From Polaromonas sp. (lineage in GTDB: Bacteria; Pseudomonadota; Gammaproteobacteria; Burkholderiales; Burkholderiaceae_C), in NCBI GenBank assembly GCA_030683705.1, contig JAUXPP010000057.1:1-64000 (forward strand): DNA of 64,000 nucleotides, written 5' to 3'. A program made the translations under genes and the position numbers. Numbering within the stretch: the first letter of the stretch is position 1; each line of letters starts with the position of its first letter. Under the pieces are notes generated by a model. That model was not told the DNA's origin. It did no database searches and saw only the letters and a list, made by a program, of their open reading frames with translations. Below are positions 34,436 through 46,254 of this stretch, in pieces.

Positions 34436-35089
34436 TCAGCGTGGCTGCATGTCGCCCGAGAGCAGCACGGTGCGCCCTGGGGCGCCTGCGAGCACAGCGC
34501 CCACCAGTGCAGCGGCCACATCCGCAGCGGCAATCGCGCGGTAGTTGGCAGGTGTCAGCGGCCTGAGCAGGCGCATGGCGGTCGCCGCAAACTTTTCCGC
34601 GGCGCGTTGTGGCTGACCCAGGGAACTGCGGTCCCCGCTCAGCAGTGAGGGGCGTGCCAGCACCAGCGTGTCATAGCCGAGCTGGCCGGCGGCCTCTTCC
34701 ATCTCGCCCTTGACGCGGTTGTAAAACACGCTGGAGTTGGCACTGGCGCCCATGGCGCTGACGATGCCCAGCCGGCGCGCACCGGCGGCGCGCGCAGAAC
34801 GGGCCACGGCCAGCACCGCATCGAAATCGACAGCGTGGAAAGCGCTCTGGCTGCCCGCCACCTTGATGGTGGTGCCGAGCGCGATGAACACATCGTCCAC
34901 CGCGGGAGCTTCAAATGTGGCGAAGTCCACGCTGAGGTGGACTTGCAGTTTGGGATGGGTGATCCCGGGTTGGCGGCGGCCCACGCAGTGGACCGCTGAC
35001 CAGGTTTTATCGGCCAGTAAACGAGCCAGAATTTCCCGACCGACCAGACCCGTTGCCCCGGCCACCAGCGCCACCCGAGCGTCCGCCAC
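34436..35089 (-). CDS. NAD(P)H-binding oxidoreductase, HTATIP2/YwnB-like
   Basis: About 217 residues of an atypical SDR fold. It has the Rossmann glycine motif [20 protein letters not shown], a conserved [42 protein letters not shown] and LARPSLLSG. The ORF extends much further into rhlE as low-complexity sequence. I choose GTG at 35089 because homology begins there, though GTG 35092 or 35095 are equally possible. The start lies inside the 3' end of rhlE (about 83 nt overlap in another frame). Substrate unknown. Confidence 0.7.
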   Translation of the reverse strand: MADARVALVAGATGLVGREILARLLADKTWSAVHCVGRRQPGITHPKLQVHLSVDFATFEAPAVDDVFIALGTTIKVAGSQSAFHAVDFDAVLAVARSARAAGARRLGIVSAMGASANSSVFYNRVKGEMEEAAGQLGYDTLVLARPSLLSGDRSSLGQPQRAAEKFAATAMRLLRPLTPANYRAIAAADVAAALVGAVLAGAPGRTVLLSGDMQPR

Positions 35090-36704
35090 CACCACCGCCG
35101 CCGGCAGGGCGTCCGCCGCCGCGGTAGTTGCCGCGGTTGCCGCCCGTGGGCTGGCCGGAGGAAGGGAAGCCGGAAGAGACGTGGCTGGTGGGTTGGGCGT
35201 CGCCGCGTTCCTGGGGTTCGCGCTGACGTGGGGGTTGGTCATTGGAGTTCCTCGCGTGCTGTTGTGCAGGCTGTCCACCATAACCGGAATTCTGGCGCGG
35301 CTGGCCGCCCTGGGGCTGGCTGCGGCCACCATTGCCGCCACCGCCGTTGCGGCCGCGACCGTTGCCGCCGCCATTGCCACCACCACCGCCACCGGCGTTG
35401 CCGCCACGGGCAGTCTGGGGCTTGTTCTCGCGGATACGCGTCATCATTTCGCTGCGGGCGGCCTTGGCGGCGGCCTGCATCACGTCACGGCTGGGCGGCT
35501 TGCCGATGCCGCCCCAGATGGTCTGGCGGCCCATGGCCAGCGGCTCGGCTTTTTCGCCAGGCTCGGCTTCAAAACCGGGCACGATGACTTTTTCGATGTT
35601 CTGCTTGGTGAAACGCTCGATGTCCTGCATGAAGCCTTCTTCGTCCAGGCAGACCAGGCTCACCGCCTCGCCGCTGTTGCCGGCGCGGCCGGTGCGGCCG
35701 ATGCGGTGCACGTAGTCTTCGCTGACGTTGGGGATTTCATAGTTCACGACGTGTGGCAACTCGTCGATGTCGATGCCGCGGGCAGCGATGTCGGTGGCCA
35801 CCAGGGCGCGGATGCTGCCGCTCTTGAAATCCTGCAGCGCCTGGGTGCGCGCGGTCTGGCTCTTGTTGCCGTGCAACGCCATCGCCGGGATGCCGTTTTT
35901 GGTCAGGTGTTCAGCCACATTGTTGGCGCCGAACTTGGTGCGTGTGAACACCAGCACCTGGCTCCAGTTGTGCTCGTTGATGATGTGGGTGAGCAGCGCT
36001 TTTTTCTTGCCGCGGCCGACCGGGTGGATGGTCTGCGTGATGCGCTGCACCGTGGTGTTGCGCGGCGTGACCTGGATGCTTTGCGGGTTTTTCAGCAGGC
36101 CGTTGGCCAGCTCGCGAATTTCGTCGCTGAAGGTGGCGGAAAACAGCAGCGACTGCTTCTGCTTGGGCACCAGCGCCAGCACCTTCTTGATGTCGTGGAT
36201 GAAGCCCATGTCCAGCATGCGGTCGGCTTCGTCGAGCACCAGGATCTGCACCTGGCCGAGGTCCAGCGTGCCCTGGCTCGCGTGGTCCAGCAGGCGGCCG
36301 GGGGTGGCCACCAGGATGTCGACGCCGCGGCGCAGTTTTTCGATCTGCGCGCCCATGCCGACACCGCCGAACATCACCATGGAGGAGAGTTCGAGGTATT
36401 TGCCGTAGACGCGGACGCTTTCCTCGACCTGGGCGGCGAGTTCGCGGGTCGGGGTCATGATCAGGCAGCGAACGGCATTGACGCCGCGCTTGTTTTTCAG
36501 CGAAGGCTCGCTCGACAGGCGCTGCAGCATGGGCAGCACAAAGGCCGCCGTCTTGCCGGTGCCGGTCTGGGCGCCGCCCAGCAGGTCGCCGCCTGCAAGC
36601 ACGGCGGGAATCGCCTGGGCCTGGATGGGGGTGGGGGTGTCATAGCCCTGCTCAAGCACGGCTTTAAGAATGGCCGGAGCCAGATTCAGATTTTCAAAGG
36701 TCAT
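35007..36704 (-). CDS. rhlE: DEAD-box RNA helicase RhlE
   Basis: A 565-residue RNA helicase. Motifs in order: Q motif [12 protein letters not shown], Walker [33 protein letters not shown] as [16 protein letters not shown] as [25 protein letters not shown] and [10 protein letters not shown]. After residue 400 the tail is Gly/Asn/Arg-rich ([16 protein letters not shown]), the usual RNA-binding extension. RhlE acts in RNA turnover, ribosome maturation and cold adaptation. Its tail-coding DNA is shared with the start of the next gene. Confidence 0.95.
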   Translation of the reverse strand: MTFENLNLAPAILKAVLEQGYDTPTPIQAQAIPAVLAGGDLLGGAQTGTGKTAAFVLPMLQRLSSEPSLKNKRGVNAVRCLIMTPTRELAAQVEESVRVYGKYLELSSMVMFGGVGMGAQIEKLRRGVDILVATPGRLLDHASQGTLDLGQVQILVLDEADRMLDMGFIHDIKKVLALVPKQKQSLLFSATFSDEIRELANGLLKNPQSIQVTPRNTTVQRITQTIHPVGRGKKKALLTHIINEHNWSQVLVFTRTKFGANNVAEHLTKNGIPAMALHGNKSQTARTQALQDFKSGSIRALVATDIAARGIDIDELPHVVNYEIPNVSEDYVHRIGRTGRAGNSGEAVSLVCLDEEGFMQDIERFTKQNIEKVIVPGFEAEPGEKAEPLAMGRQTIWGGIGKPPSRDVMQAAAKAARSEMMTRIRENKPQTARGGNAGGGGGGNGGGNGRGRNGGGGNGGRSQPQGGQPRQNSGYGGQPAQQHARNSNDQPPRQREPQERGDAQPTSHVSSGFPSSGQPTGGNRGNYRGGGRPAGGGGGGGRSGGAGGRGNGSGRSGNSGSFTGR

Positions 36705-36991
36705 TTTTTTGCACTGCTGGAGTGCTCAGGATCGGCCTGTGGGAGCTTGTGGGCATCCCGCCAGTCAAAGGCAGATTGGGGTCAGGAGTTTGGGCCAAAA
36801 ACACCCTGAATCGTTGCCGAAACTGTCACAGAGGTGTGCCCGAATGTCGCAGGCAACTGGAGCGAGCAACGTGGGTATTGTCGCACGGAACGATAATCGG
36901 GGGATTGCCGCAAAAAATCCCTGAAAATCCGGGGCTGGCTTGCGCTCACGCCCGCCTGTTTGTTTTCCCTCATTTTTAGAAGTTGATCCTG

Positions 36992-38653
<1,662 letters not shown>

Positions 38654-38757
38654 TTGACCCCCACGCTCGTCACTTCGTGCGCCTGCGGCGATGCGCTGCC
38701 CCTTGAACGAAGAAAAGGGGCGCATTTTCCCCGGGGTGGCCCGGCGGAAAAACCATG
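38654..38757. repeat. Divergent, inverted relative of the 71-bp GC-rich repeat
   Basis: CCCCCACGCTCGTCACTTCG ... GCGCTGCCCC then GGGGTGGCCC parallels the reverse complement of the 28.5-kb repeats. It fills most of the gap between ettA and the DUF1415 gene and may act as a transcript 3' hairpin. Confidence 0.6.
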
Positions 38758-38811
38758 CCCCATTTCCCGATCTGTTCGGCCTGAACTTGGCCAAAAATTC
38801 CCTCGCTAACG

Positions 38812-39354
38812 ATGACTGACGAAGAAGTTCTTGCTGCGACCCGGCAGTGGCTGGAAAAAGCCGTGATCGGGCTGAACCTGTGCCCGTTCGCCAAGGCGGT
38901 GTACGTCAAGAACCAGGTGCGGCTGGTGGTCAGCAAGGCGCGCCATGCGGATGACCTGCTGGAGGAACTCGACCGTGAGCTGGATCTGCTGGTGGCGACA
39001 CCGGCGGAAGAAGTCGACACCACGCTGCTGATTCATCCGACGTTGTTTGAAGACTTTCTCGACTTCAACGACTTCATGGAGATCGCCGAGGGTGTGGTCG
39101 ATGAGCATGGGCTCGAAGGTGTGGTGCAACTCGCCAGCTTTCACCCGAAGTTCCAGTTCGAAGGCACCGAGCCTGACGACCTCGGCAACTACACCAACCG
39201 CGCGCCGTTTGCGATCCTGCATCTGCTGCGCGAAGAAAGCGTCGAGCGTGCGGTGCAGGCTTACCCGGATGCCGAGGGCATTTTCGAGCGCAATATCGAC
39301 ACACTTAATCAATTAGGCTTAGCCGGCTGGCGTGCCTTGCACGGCAAAGGCTGA
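38812..39354 (+). CDS. DUF1415 protein
   Basis: A 180-residue protein of the DUF1415 family, recognised by its start (TRQWLEKAVIGLNLCPFAKAVY), the central TLLIHPTLFEDFLDFNDFMEIAE and QLASFHPKFQFEG followed by NRAPFAILHLLREESV. A conserved Cys (NLCPF) and His residues hint at an enzyme, but no activity is known to me. It is soluble and apparently monocistronic, lying between ettA and a DUF1631 gene. Confidence 0.88.
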   Translation: MTDEEVLAATRQWLEKAVIGLNLCPFAKAVYVKNQVRLVVSKARHADDLLEELDRELDLLVATPAEEVDTTLLIHPTLFEDFLDFNDFMEIAEGVVDEHGLEGVVQLASFHPKFQFEGTEPDDLGNYTNRAPFAILHLLREESVERAVQAYPDAEGIFERNIDTLNQLGLAGWRALHGKG

Positions 39355-39407
39355 ATTAGCAACACCTTGCTTGACGGCGCGCATCCCGTCCTATAAAACC
39401 GGCGGTC

Positions 39408-40898
39408 ATGCCCAACACCGCCCACAGTTCTTCCCACCCCCTGCTGAGCGGCCATCCCCATTTCGCGGGCTTGTCGGGCCGGACGCAGGCTGGCCGGGCC
39501 GCTGGCGTGGAGAGCGAGTTTTCCTTTACCGTGCCGGCCGCGCTGGACCTGCTGGCTGAGATGGAGGGCAGCGGCACGCTGGCGCAGCATCATGCCGACA
39601 GCGACGCCGCCGGTGCAAGCGAACCCCCCATGGTGCAGTTGCGTGCGCAACTGAAGGCGGCGTCCCGTAGCCGTGGCCAGGCACTGGCCATTGACGTGGT
39701 GGCCTTGCTGATGGCGCAGATGGCGCAGGATCACCGCCTGCTTCCGGCGGTGCGCCAGGCGATCGCGGGCGCCGAGCCGGCCTACCTCGACCTGGCGCTG
39801 TCGGACCCGCGCTTCTTCAGCACCCGCCATCATCCTGCCCGGCGCCTGCTCGATGTGGTCACGGCCAGAAGCCAGGCTTTCTCCAGTGAGCAGGCCCCCG
39901 CCTATGCCGGCTTCCTGCAGGACCTTCGGGAGTCGCTGGCCTTTTTGCTGGAGGGTGCGCCGGCCTGTGATGCGGCACATTTCGCGAGCACGCTGGCCTG
40001 GTTTGAACAGCAGCAAGGGCGCAGGCTGGCCGCCGATCCCGGTCATGGACGTGCGGTGCAAAGCTTGCTGCGCGCCGAGGAGCGCAACCTGCTCGCCGAC
40101 CGGCTGAGCGCCGAACTGCGCGCGCGGCCCGAATTCGGCACACTCAATTTTGTCATTGCCGATTTTCTGACGGGTCCGTGGGCGCAGGTCATGGCCCAGG
40201 AGAAGCTCGCGCTGGCCGCGGGCGACCCTGCGGACGGGAAACCGCCATTCAGCGGCGTGTTGCAGGACCTGCTCTGGAGCCTGGAGCCCGAACCTTCAGC
40301 GCCGCACCGCAAACGGTTGCTGCGGGTGATTCCCCGCATCCTCGCGACCCTGCGCGCGGGACTGGTGTTCATCGACTATCCGCTGGCGCAGTCGAAACCG
40401 TTTTTTGACGAACTGATGGCAATTCACGAGCATGCGTTGAAGCGGGCGTTCCGGCCTCTCCCCGAGCCGGTCCGGGTTACCCGGTCGCCAGAGCCGGACT
40501 TCCTGCCCAGCGAACCCTGGCTGGCGCCGGCCGAGGTCAGGCAATCGGGATTCCTCGACGTGGACATCAGCACGGGGGCAGACCACGCTGCACCGCCGGC
40601 ACAGCCGCCAGCCGATGCGGACGGCCCGGACCTGGTCGCGCAGCTTACGCTGGGCACCTGGGTCGAGTTGCTGCGCGAGGGCACGGTACTGCGCGCCCAG
40701 TTGACCTGGGCGAGCCCGCACCACACGCTGTTCATGTTTTCCAGCGCAGGCGGCCGCACCCATTCGATGACCCGGCGCGCGCTGTTGCGCCTGCAGCAAC
40801 TGGGTGCGCTCAAGGCGGTGGCCGCCAGCAGCATGGTCGAACAGGCCTTCGACAAGGCTGCGCGCGCGGCCATGCGCGACGCGGACCGGCAAAGCTAG
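39408..40898 (+). CDS. DUF1631 protein, short form
   Basis: A 496-residue protein of the DUF1631 family. It shows SRGQALAIDVVALLMAQMAQD, ARRLLDVVTARSQAF, LLDEL-like helical repeats, FVIADFLTGPWAQVM and LLRVIPRILATLRAGL. The C-terminal LTLGTWVELLREG ... RAQLTWASPHHTLFMFSSAGG is a small beta domain reminiscent of PilZ folds. Family members are usually longer (about 700 residues or more, from memory), so this looks N-terminally shortened. Function unknown. Confidence 0.75.
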   Translation: MPNTAHSSSHPLLSGHPHFAGLSGRTQAGRAAGVESEFSFTVPAALDLLAEMEGSGTLAQHHADSDAAGASEPPMVQLRAQLKAASRSRGQALAIDVVALLMAQMAQDHRLLPAVRQAIAGAEPAYLDLALSDPRFFSTRHHPARRLLDVVTARSQAFSSEQAPAYAGFLQDLRESLAFLLEGAPACDAAHFASTLAWFEQQQGRRLAADPGHGRAVQSLLRAEERNLLADRLSAELRARPEFGTLNFVIADFLTGPWAQVMAQEKLALAAGDPADGKPPFSGVLQDLLWSLEPEPSAPHRKRLLRVIPRILATLRAGLVFIDYPLAQSKPFFDELMAIHEHALKRAFRPLPEPVRVTRSPEPDFLPSEPWLAPAEVRQSGFLDVDISTGADHAAPPAQPPADADGPDLVAQLTLGTWVELLREGTVLRAQLTWASPHHTLFMFSSAGGRTHSMTRRALLRLQQLGALKAVAASSMVEQAFDKAARAAMRDADRQS

Positions 40899-41015
40899 GC
40901 TGGAAGGGACCGCGGGCTTCGCGGTGCGCCGCCCGCCGGGGCGCCACTGCCACAGGGCCTGCCGTCTGGAAAGATCACAAACCATGCTCGCGCTGCCGCG
41001 CGGTTTTCCACACGA

Positions 41016-42350
41016 TCAGGGTGTGCTGCCGTCCGTGCGCAGGAGTTTTTTCCTGACCAGGTGGATGTTGCTGCGCAGTGCGTACAGCTCGTCGGTATAG
41101 GACAGTGGCACGCTGATTTTTTCGGCATGCGCCTCCAGCGCGTCGAGTTCGGCCAGCAGGGCCTTGCCGCCGTCCGTGCCCTCGATGCGGTTCTCGATGT
41201 CGCGGAGCTGGCCGTACCACTTGAAGATGCGCGAACGCACGCGGAACTCGTACAGCGGCGGCACGATGCGCGACAGCGGCAGCATGATCGCGATGATGAT
41301 GCCCAGCACCAGCCACATGCGTTCGACCAGGTTGGCGACCCAGAAGGGCAGGTAACGCTGCAGCAGGGGCGCATCGTTCTTGATCGCGCGCTCAGCCTCC
41401 TTGGAAATGGGCAGCTCGCTGTTGTCGCGATTGGGAAACTCCCGCGCCACCTTGAACCAGCCCGCCGGTCCGTGAATGACATTGCCGGCTTGCGCCAACA
41501 GCTGCACCAGCGCCGGATGGGTGCTGCTTCGGGCAATCAGCGAGGTTGTGGTCGCCACCAGGCTGACATCTTCGGGCGGAATATCGCGCGCCAGGTCGAC
41601 CACGCCTTGCGGCAGGCGCGCCGTGCTCAGGAAGGTGAAACGTTTGGAGTAGGCCTCGCTCTGCGGGAAGTTCATGAGCTTGACCCCCGGCGTCTGCAGC
41701 AGCATCTGCACCATCAACGATTCGGGCGCCGAGGCAAACACAATGGCATCGAGTTCGCCGCCGAGGAAGGCAACCGTGGCTGGGGTTTGATCCAGCGTGG
41801 TGATGGTCAGGCTGCTGGCCTCAATCCGGTTGCTTTCGAGCAGCTTGCCCATCAGGCTGGGTATGCCGCTGCCGTCGGTGCCCAGGTTGATGCGCAGGCC
41901 CTGCAATTGAACCAATGAATTCAGGGTGCCGATCTTCCCGCCTTTTCGCGCCGTATCCTCGTGATAAAAAAGCCACAGCGGCTCGACAAACAGGCTGCCC
42001 AGGGAGGTCAGGGTTTCTTCATCTTCCGCGCTGTAAATGCTGGTGCCGCCCTGCACAAAACCGAGGTCGGCCTTGCCTTCGCGCAGCAGTTGCAGGTTGT
42101 GCGCCGACCCCTGCGAGGGCAGCAGCACCACCTCGATGCCGTCGCCCGCCAGGATTTTGGCGTAGCGTTTGCCGAACTCTTCATAGGCGCTTTGCGCCGG
42201 GCCGGTGGCCAGCGTGACGCGTTTGGGCGGGTTCGGGTCCAGCCACCAGTAGGCCAGCAACAGCAGCGTCACGGTCAGCACGATGAAGGGCCCGGCCGAC
42301 GCCCACAGGTCGCGCAGTGACAGCAGGGTGTAGCGTATGGTTTTGGGCAT
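41016..42350 (-). CDS. Orphan TAXI-family (TRAP-associated) binding protein with C-terminal membrane segment
   Basis: A 444-residue protein. An N-terminal membrane anchor (GPFIVLTVTLLLLAYWWL, residues 19-37) precedes a TAXI binding domain (RVTLATGPAQSAYEEFGKRYA, LREGKADLGFVQGGTS). A second transmembrane segment (MWLVLGIIIAIMLPLSRIVPPLYE) lies near residue 355, and a coiled, charged cytoplasmic tail follows. No TRAP membrane subunit is adjacent. The anchored form suggests a sensor or assembly role rather than a freely diffusing binding protein. It converges with the DUF1631 gene. Confidence 0.85.
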   Translation of the reverse strand: MPKTIRYTLLSLRDLWASAGPFIVLTVTLLLLAYWWLDPNPPKRVTLATGPAQSAYEEFGKRYAKILAGDGIEVVLLPSQGSAHNLQLLREGKADLGFVQGGTSIYSAEDEETLTSLGSLFVEPLWLFYHEDTARKGGKIGTLNSLVQLQGLRINLGTDGSGIPSLMGKLLESNRIEASSLTITTLDQTPATVAFLGGELDAIVFASAPESLMVQMLLQTPGVKLMNFPQSEAYSKRFTFLSTARLPQGVVDLARDIPPEDVSLVATTTSLIARSSTHPALVQLLAQAGNVIHGPAGWFKVAREFPNRDNSELPISKEAERAIKNDAPLLQRYLPFWVANLVERMWLVLGIIIAIMLPLSRIVPPLYEFRVRSRIFKWYGQLRDIENRIEGTDGGKALLAELDALEAHAEKISVPLSYTDELYALRSNIHLVRKKLLRTDGSTP

Positions 42351-42443
42351 GCCGGCACCTTAACATGGCGCCGCAACGGCCCGAAGGGCGCCACCGATTC
42401 AGCATGAAAAAAGCTTGCAGACCCCTATCTACAAGCGTAGCCA

Positions 42444-42460
42444 GCTACTATTTTTATAGC
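42444..42460. repeat. 17-bp dispersed palindrome, copy 6
   Basis: GCTACTATTTTTATAGC just downstream of the CaCA exchanger gene has one arm altered (GCTAC) and a T-rich core. Confidence 0.55.
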
Positions 42461-42461
42461 G

Positions 42462-43469
42462 TCATGAGCCGCCGTGCAGGAACACCAGCACCGCATTGAG
42501 CAGGTAGGTGGCCAGCAGGCCGACGCTGACCCAGCTCGCAAAACGCAAGACCCGGCCCTGTGGCCGCATCACCAGGCCGATCATCACCAGCCCGCTCATG
42601 ACCACGGCGGCGACAGCCGTGCCCGCATGCACGGGCGCGGCCTCGGCAAGCAGGGGGCCAGGTGTGTAAAACAGGTCGTCGATCGCCAGGATGGTCACGT
42701 TGAACAGGTTGCTGCCGAGCAGGTTGCCGATGGCCATGTCGAGCGCGCGCAGGCGCAGGGCCGACAGCGTGACCGCGATTTCGGGCAGCGTGGTCACCAG
42801 CGCCATGAACAGCGTGCCGACAAAACTTCGGCTCCAGCCCATGGCCTGGGCCAGCTGGTCGGCGAGGGCGGGCAGCCAACTGCCGGCCGCCAGCACCACC
42901 AGCGCCGCCAGCCCGAAGCGGATCCACTGCTGTCTCAGGGGCGGCGCCGGGCCGGAACTCGCACCGGCGGCGGGTTTGGACCGCAGCGATTGCTCGTGTG
43001 CGAAGACGCTGCGCAGCGCCAGCAGGTAAAGCGCCAGCAACACCGGGCTGTACAGACCCAGGTGCAGCATGGCCGGCGTGGCGGCGGGCAGCAGCAGGCT
43101 CATGGCGACAAAGCCCAGCATCACCACACCAAAGGCGGCGGACAGCAGGTGCGCCGCGCTGGCATGGCGGTAGATCGGCTGGCGCGGCTGAAGGGCATCG
43201 ATCACCACCAGGAACACCAGGTTGAACACGCAGGCCCCGAGCGCGTTGCCCACGGCCAGGTTGGGCGCACCGATGATGGTGACGGCGCTGATGCCCGAGG
43301 CCAGTTCGGGCAGCGAGGTCACCGTGGCCAGCAGCGCCAGGCCCATCCAGCCGCCGGTGAGCCCGGTGGCTTTGGCGATCTGGTCGGCGCTCTGGCACAA
43401 CACGTAGCCCGCGCCGGCGATCAGCAGTGCGCACAGCAGGAATTGCGGTACCAGCACGATCAGACTCAT
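42462..43469 (-). CDS. CaCA-family sodium/calcium exchanger
   Basis: A 335-residue, about 10-helix cation antiporter. Both alpha repeats are present: LLATVTSLPELASGISA with GAPNLAVGNALGACVFN, and LFMALVTTLPEIAVTLSALR with AIGNLLGSNLFN. The acidic residues in these repeats bind Ca2+. The ORF track begins far upstream inside the ATPase gene in another frame, but homology begins at MSLIVLVPQFLLC (43469). It overlaps the P-type ATPase stop (ATGA), so the two form one unit for Ca2+ or similar cation extrusion. Confidence 0.9.
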   Translation of the reverse strand: MSLIVLVPQFLLCALLIAGAGYVLCQSADQIAKATGLTGGWMGLALLATVTSLPELASGISAVTIIGAPNLAVGNALGACVFNLVFLVVIDALQPRQPIYRHASAAHLLSAAFGVVMLGFVAMSLLLPAATPAMLHLGLYSPVLLALYLLALRSVFAHEQSLRSKPAAGASSGPAPPLRQQWIRFGLAALVVLAAGSWLPALADQLAQAMGWSRSFVGTLFMALVTTLPEIAVTLSALRLRALDMAIGNLLGSNLFNVTILAIDDLFYTPGPLLAEAAPVHAGTAVAAVVMSGLVMIGLVMRPQGRVLRFASWVSVGLLATYLLNAVLVFLHGGS

Positions 43470-46165
43470 GCGGCCGGTTTCTGGCGCAGGCGCACGAAAA
43501 ATTTGCGCAGTTCCTCGGCCCAGAGCACGCTGCTGGCCAGCAGCAACAAGGGCAGCAGGGAAGCGGGCGCCAGCGGCACGGTGTAAAACAGGGTGTTCAT
43601 GAACGGCGCATACAGCACCAGCAGTTGCAGCGCGATGCTCAGGACCAGGCCGCCCAGCAGCCACGGGTTTTTCAGCAGGCCGAGCCGGAATGCCGAGCGG
43701 GTCGCCGACTGGCAGTTGAGCACGTTGAACCACTGGCACATCGCCAGCACGGTGAAGGTTTCGGTGCGCACCAGCTCGATCGGCAGGCCCTGGCCCAGCC
43801 GCCAGACGAACCAGCCGAAGGTGACCAGCACGGCGGTGGCCGACATCAGCAGCACCCGGCCCAGCATGGCGCGGTCCACCAGAGGATCGTTGCGCGGCAC
43901 CGGCGTGCGTTTCATCTCGTCGCCGTCGGCCGGGTCCATCACCAGGTTCACCGTCAGCGTGCCCTCGGTCACGATGTTGATCCACAGGATCTGCACCGCC
44001 GCCAGCGGCAGCGGGTAACCGGCCAGCAGGGCCAGCAGCAGTACCACGACCTCGTCGATGGAGGTGGCGAACAGGTAGAGGATGACTTTTTTCAGGTTGC
44101 CGTACACCACGCGCCCCTGCTCGACCGCGCCGACGATGGTGGCGAAGTTGTCGTCGGTGATGATGATCTTGGCCGCACTTTTGGCCACCTCGGTGCCGGT
44201 GATGCCCATGGCCACGCCGACATCGGCACGCGCCAGCGCCGGCGCGTCGTTGACGCCGTCACCGGTCATTGCCACCACCTCGCCATGCGCCTGCAGGGCT
44301 TCGACGATGCGCAGCTTCTGCGCCGGATGCACCCGCGCAAACACCGAGATGTGGTCCAGCCCGTCGCGCAGGTCCGCCTCGTTCATGTGTTCGAGTTCGG
44401 CGCCGTCCACCGCGCGGTCCCCGTCGCGCGCGATGCCGAGTTCTCGCGCAATCGCCAGGCCGGTGAGTTTGTGGTCGCCGGTCACCATGACGGGCCGGAT
44501 GCCGGCTGCGCGGCATTCGGCGACGGCGGCCTTGACCTCTTCGCGCGGCGGGTCGATCTGCCCGGCCAGGCCCAGCAGGCGGGCGCGCCCGGCCAGCGCG
44601 TCGAAACCGGCCTCGGGGTCCAGCATGTCGTCGTCCACCACGGCAAAGGCCAGCACCCGCAGCGCGCGTGCGGCCATCGCGTCGGCGGCGACGCGGGCCG
44701 CGTGGATCACGGCGGTTCCGTCGGCCGCGCACAGACGCAGGATGACTTCGGGCGCGCCCTTGATGAACACGCGTCGGGGTGCGCCCGCGAAGCGGTGGCG
44801 CGTGGCCATCATCCGCGTGTCGGCATCGAAGGGCAATTCGGCCTCGCGCGGCGCCTCGCGGGCCAGTTGCTCCAGGTCGAGGCCCGCCTTGGCGGCCAGC
44901 ACTTTCAGCGCCCCTTCGGTCGGGTCGCCCAGCACCGACCACTGGGTACGCGTCTCTTCCGGCGGCAGCAGTTGCGCGTCGTTGCACAGCGCGGCTGCCT
45001 GCAGCAGCGGCTGCAGGGCCGCGTCACCGGAACTCAGCCGGCCCTCGGGGGCGTAGCCGCTGCCGCTGACGGCCACTTCCAGCCCGCCGGGCAGCCACAG
45101 GGCGCTGACCGTCATTTCGTTGCGCGTCAGGGTGCCGGTCTTGTCGGTGCAGATCACGGTGGTCGAGCCCAGGGTCTCGACCGCCGACAGGCGGCGGATG
45201 ATGGCGCCGCGCCCGGCCATGCGCTGCATGCCGACCGCCAGCGCGATGGTCATGGCCACCGGCAGGCCCTCGGGCACCATGGACACCATCTGGCTGATGG
45301 CCACCATCAGCACATCGGCCAGCGGCAGGGCCCGGAACATGCCGAGCGCGACCACCGCGACAAAAAGCACCAGCGCGGCGACGACCAGCGAGCGGCCAAA
45401 CTGCGCGATGCGTTGCTCCAGCGGCGTCTCGGGGTCGGCGGCGGTTTCGGTCATGCCGGCGATGCGGCCCACTTCGGTGTGGCTGCCGGTGGCCACGACT
45501 ACCGCCCGTGCGCGGCCGGCGGTGGCATAGGTGCCGGAGAACAGCATGTTGCGGCGGTCCGCCAGCCCGGTGGACTCGGACAGCGGCGTGACTGCCTTGC
45601 TCACGGGAACCGACTCGCCGGTCAGGGCGGCCTCGGCAACCTGCAACTGCGCCTCTTCGATCAGCCTGGCATCGGCACCCACCGCGTCGCCGGCCGCCAG
45701 CAGCAGCAGGTCGCCGGGCACCAGCTCACGCGCTTCGACCAGTGCCTCCTGCCCGTCGCGCAGCACCCGCACCCGCAGCGCGGCGAGCCGGCGCAGCGAG
45801 GCCATCGAGCGTTCTGCGCGGCCCTCCTGGAAGGTGCCGACCACGGCATTGACCAGCACCACGGCCAGGATGACCACCGCGTCGCCGTAATGCGCCATGG
45901 CAACCGCCAGCACCGCGGCGGCAAACAGGATGTAGATCAGCGGGCTCTTGAACTGGCGCGCAAACACAGCCAGCATGGAACGGCGTTGCGCTTCGGGCAG
46001 GGCATTGGCGCCTTCGCGCGCGCGGCGCGTGTTCACCTCGCTGGCGCTGAGCCCCAATGCGGGGTCGCAGTTCAGTTGCGCGAGAACCGCGCTGGCAGGC
46101 AAGGCATGCCACAGCGGCGGCGCGGGCCGGGGCCTGCTGGGTGGGGAGGGGGTCTTGGCGGGCAT
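43466..46165 (-). CDS. P2-type cation-transporting ATPase
   Basis: An 899-residue P-type ATPase of the Ca2+/Na+/K+ class. The N-terminal cation-ATPase domain has LSASEVNTRRAREGANAL, the actuator has TGESVPVSK, and helix 4 has SMVPEGLPVAM (the PEGL motif typical of P2, not the CPC of P1B metal pumps). Further motifs are phosphorylation site CTDKTGTLTRN, the nucleotide-domain KGAPE and the hinge TGDGVNDAPAL. It is the first gene of a pair with the CaCA exchanger, with an FNR-like box about 90 nt upstream. Confidence 0.94.
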   Translation of the reverse strand: MPAKTPSPPSRPRPAPPLWHALPASAVLAQLNCDPALGLSASEVNTRRAREGANALPEAQRRSMLAVFARQFKSPLIYILFAAAVLAVAMAHYGDAVVILAVVLVNAVVGTFQEGRAERSMASLRRLAALRVRVLRDGQEALVEARELVPGDLLLLAAGDAVGADARLIEEAQLQVAEAALTGESVPVSKAVTPLSESTGLADRRNMLFSGTYATAGRARAVVVATGSHTEVGRIAGMTETAADPETPLEQRIAQFGRSLVVAALVLFVAVVALGMFRALPLADVLMVAISQMVSMVPEGLPVAMTIALAVGMQRMAGRGAIIRRLSAVETLGSTTVICTDKTGTLTRNEMTVSALWLPGGLEVAVSGSGYAPEGRLSSGDAALQPLLQAAALCNDAQLLPPEETRTQWSVLGDPTEGALKVLAAKAGLDLEQLAREAPREAELPFDADTRMMATRHRFAGAPRRVFIKGAPEVILRLCAADGTAVIHAARVAADAMAARALRVLAFAVVDDDMLDPEAGFDALAGRARLLGLAGQIDPPREEVKAAVAECRAAGIRPVMVTGDHKLTGLAIARELGIARDGDRAVDGAELEHMNEADLRDGLDHISVFARVHPAQKLRIVEALQAHGEVVAMTGDGVNDAPALARADVGVAMGITGTEVAKSAAKIIITDDNFATIVGAVEQGRVVYGNLKKVILYLFATSIDEVVVLLLALLAGYPLPLAAVQILWINIVTEGTLTVNLVMDPADGDEMKRTPVPRNDPLVDRAMLGRVLLMSATAVLVTFGWFVWRLGQGLPIELVRTETFTVLAMCQWFNVLNCQSATRSAFRLGLLKNPWLLGGLVLSIALQLLVLYAPFMNTLFYTVPLAPASLLPLLLLASSVLWAEELRKFFVRLRQKPAA

Positions 46166-46254
46166 GGCTGAACAGGTGGATCCTGTCAGGTTAGCGCAGA
46201 ACCGGCGGCGTCCGCCATCGCGCCGCGCCCGCGCACCGCATGATGCCGCGCCGC

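Noticed and set aside
34737-36809. 690-residue ORF antisense to rhlE.
   Set aside because: The composition is low-complexity Ala/Val/Gly mirrored from the helicase codons and all helicase motifs are intact on the other strand.
43427-46171. 914-residue ORF antisense to the P-type ATPase.
   Set aside because: It is a high-GC shadow frame rich in Gln, His, Arg and Gly with no domain, opposite a fully conserved ATPase.
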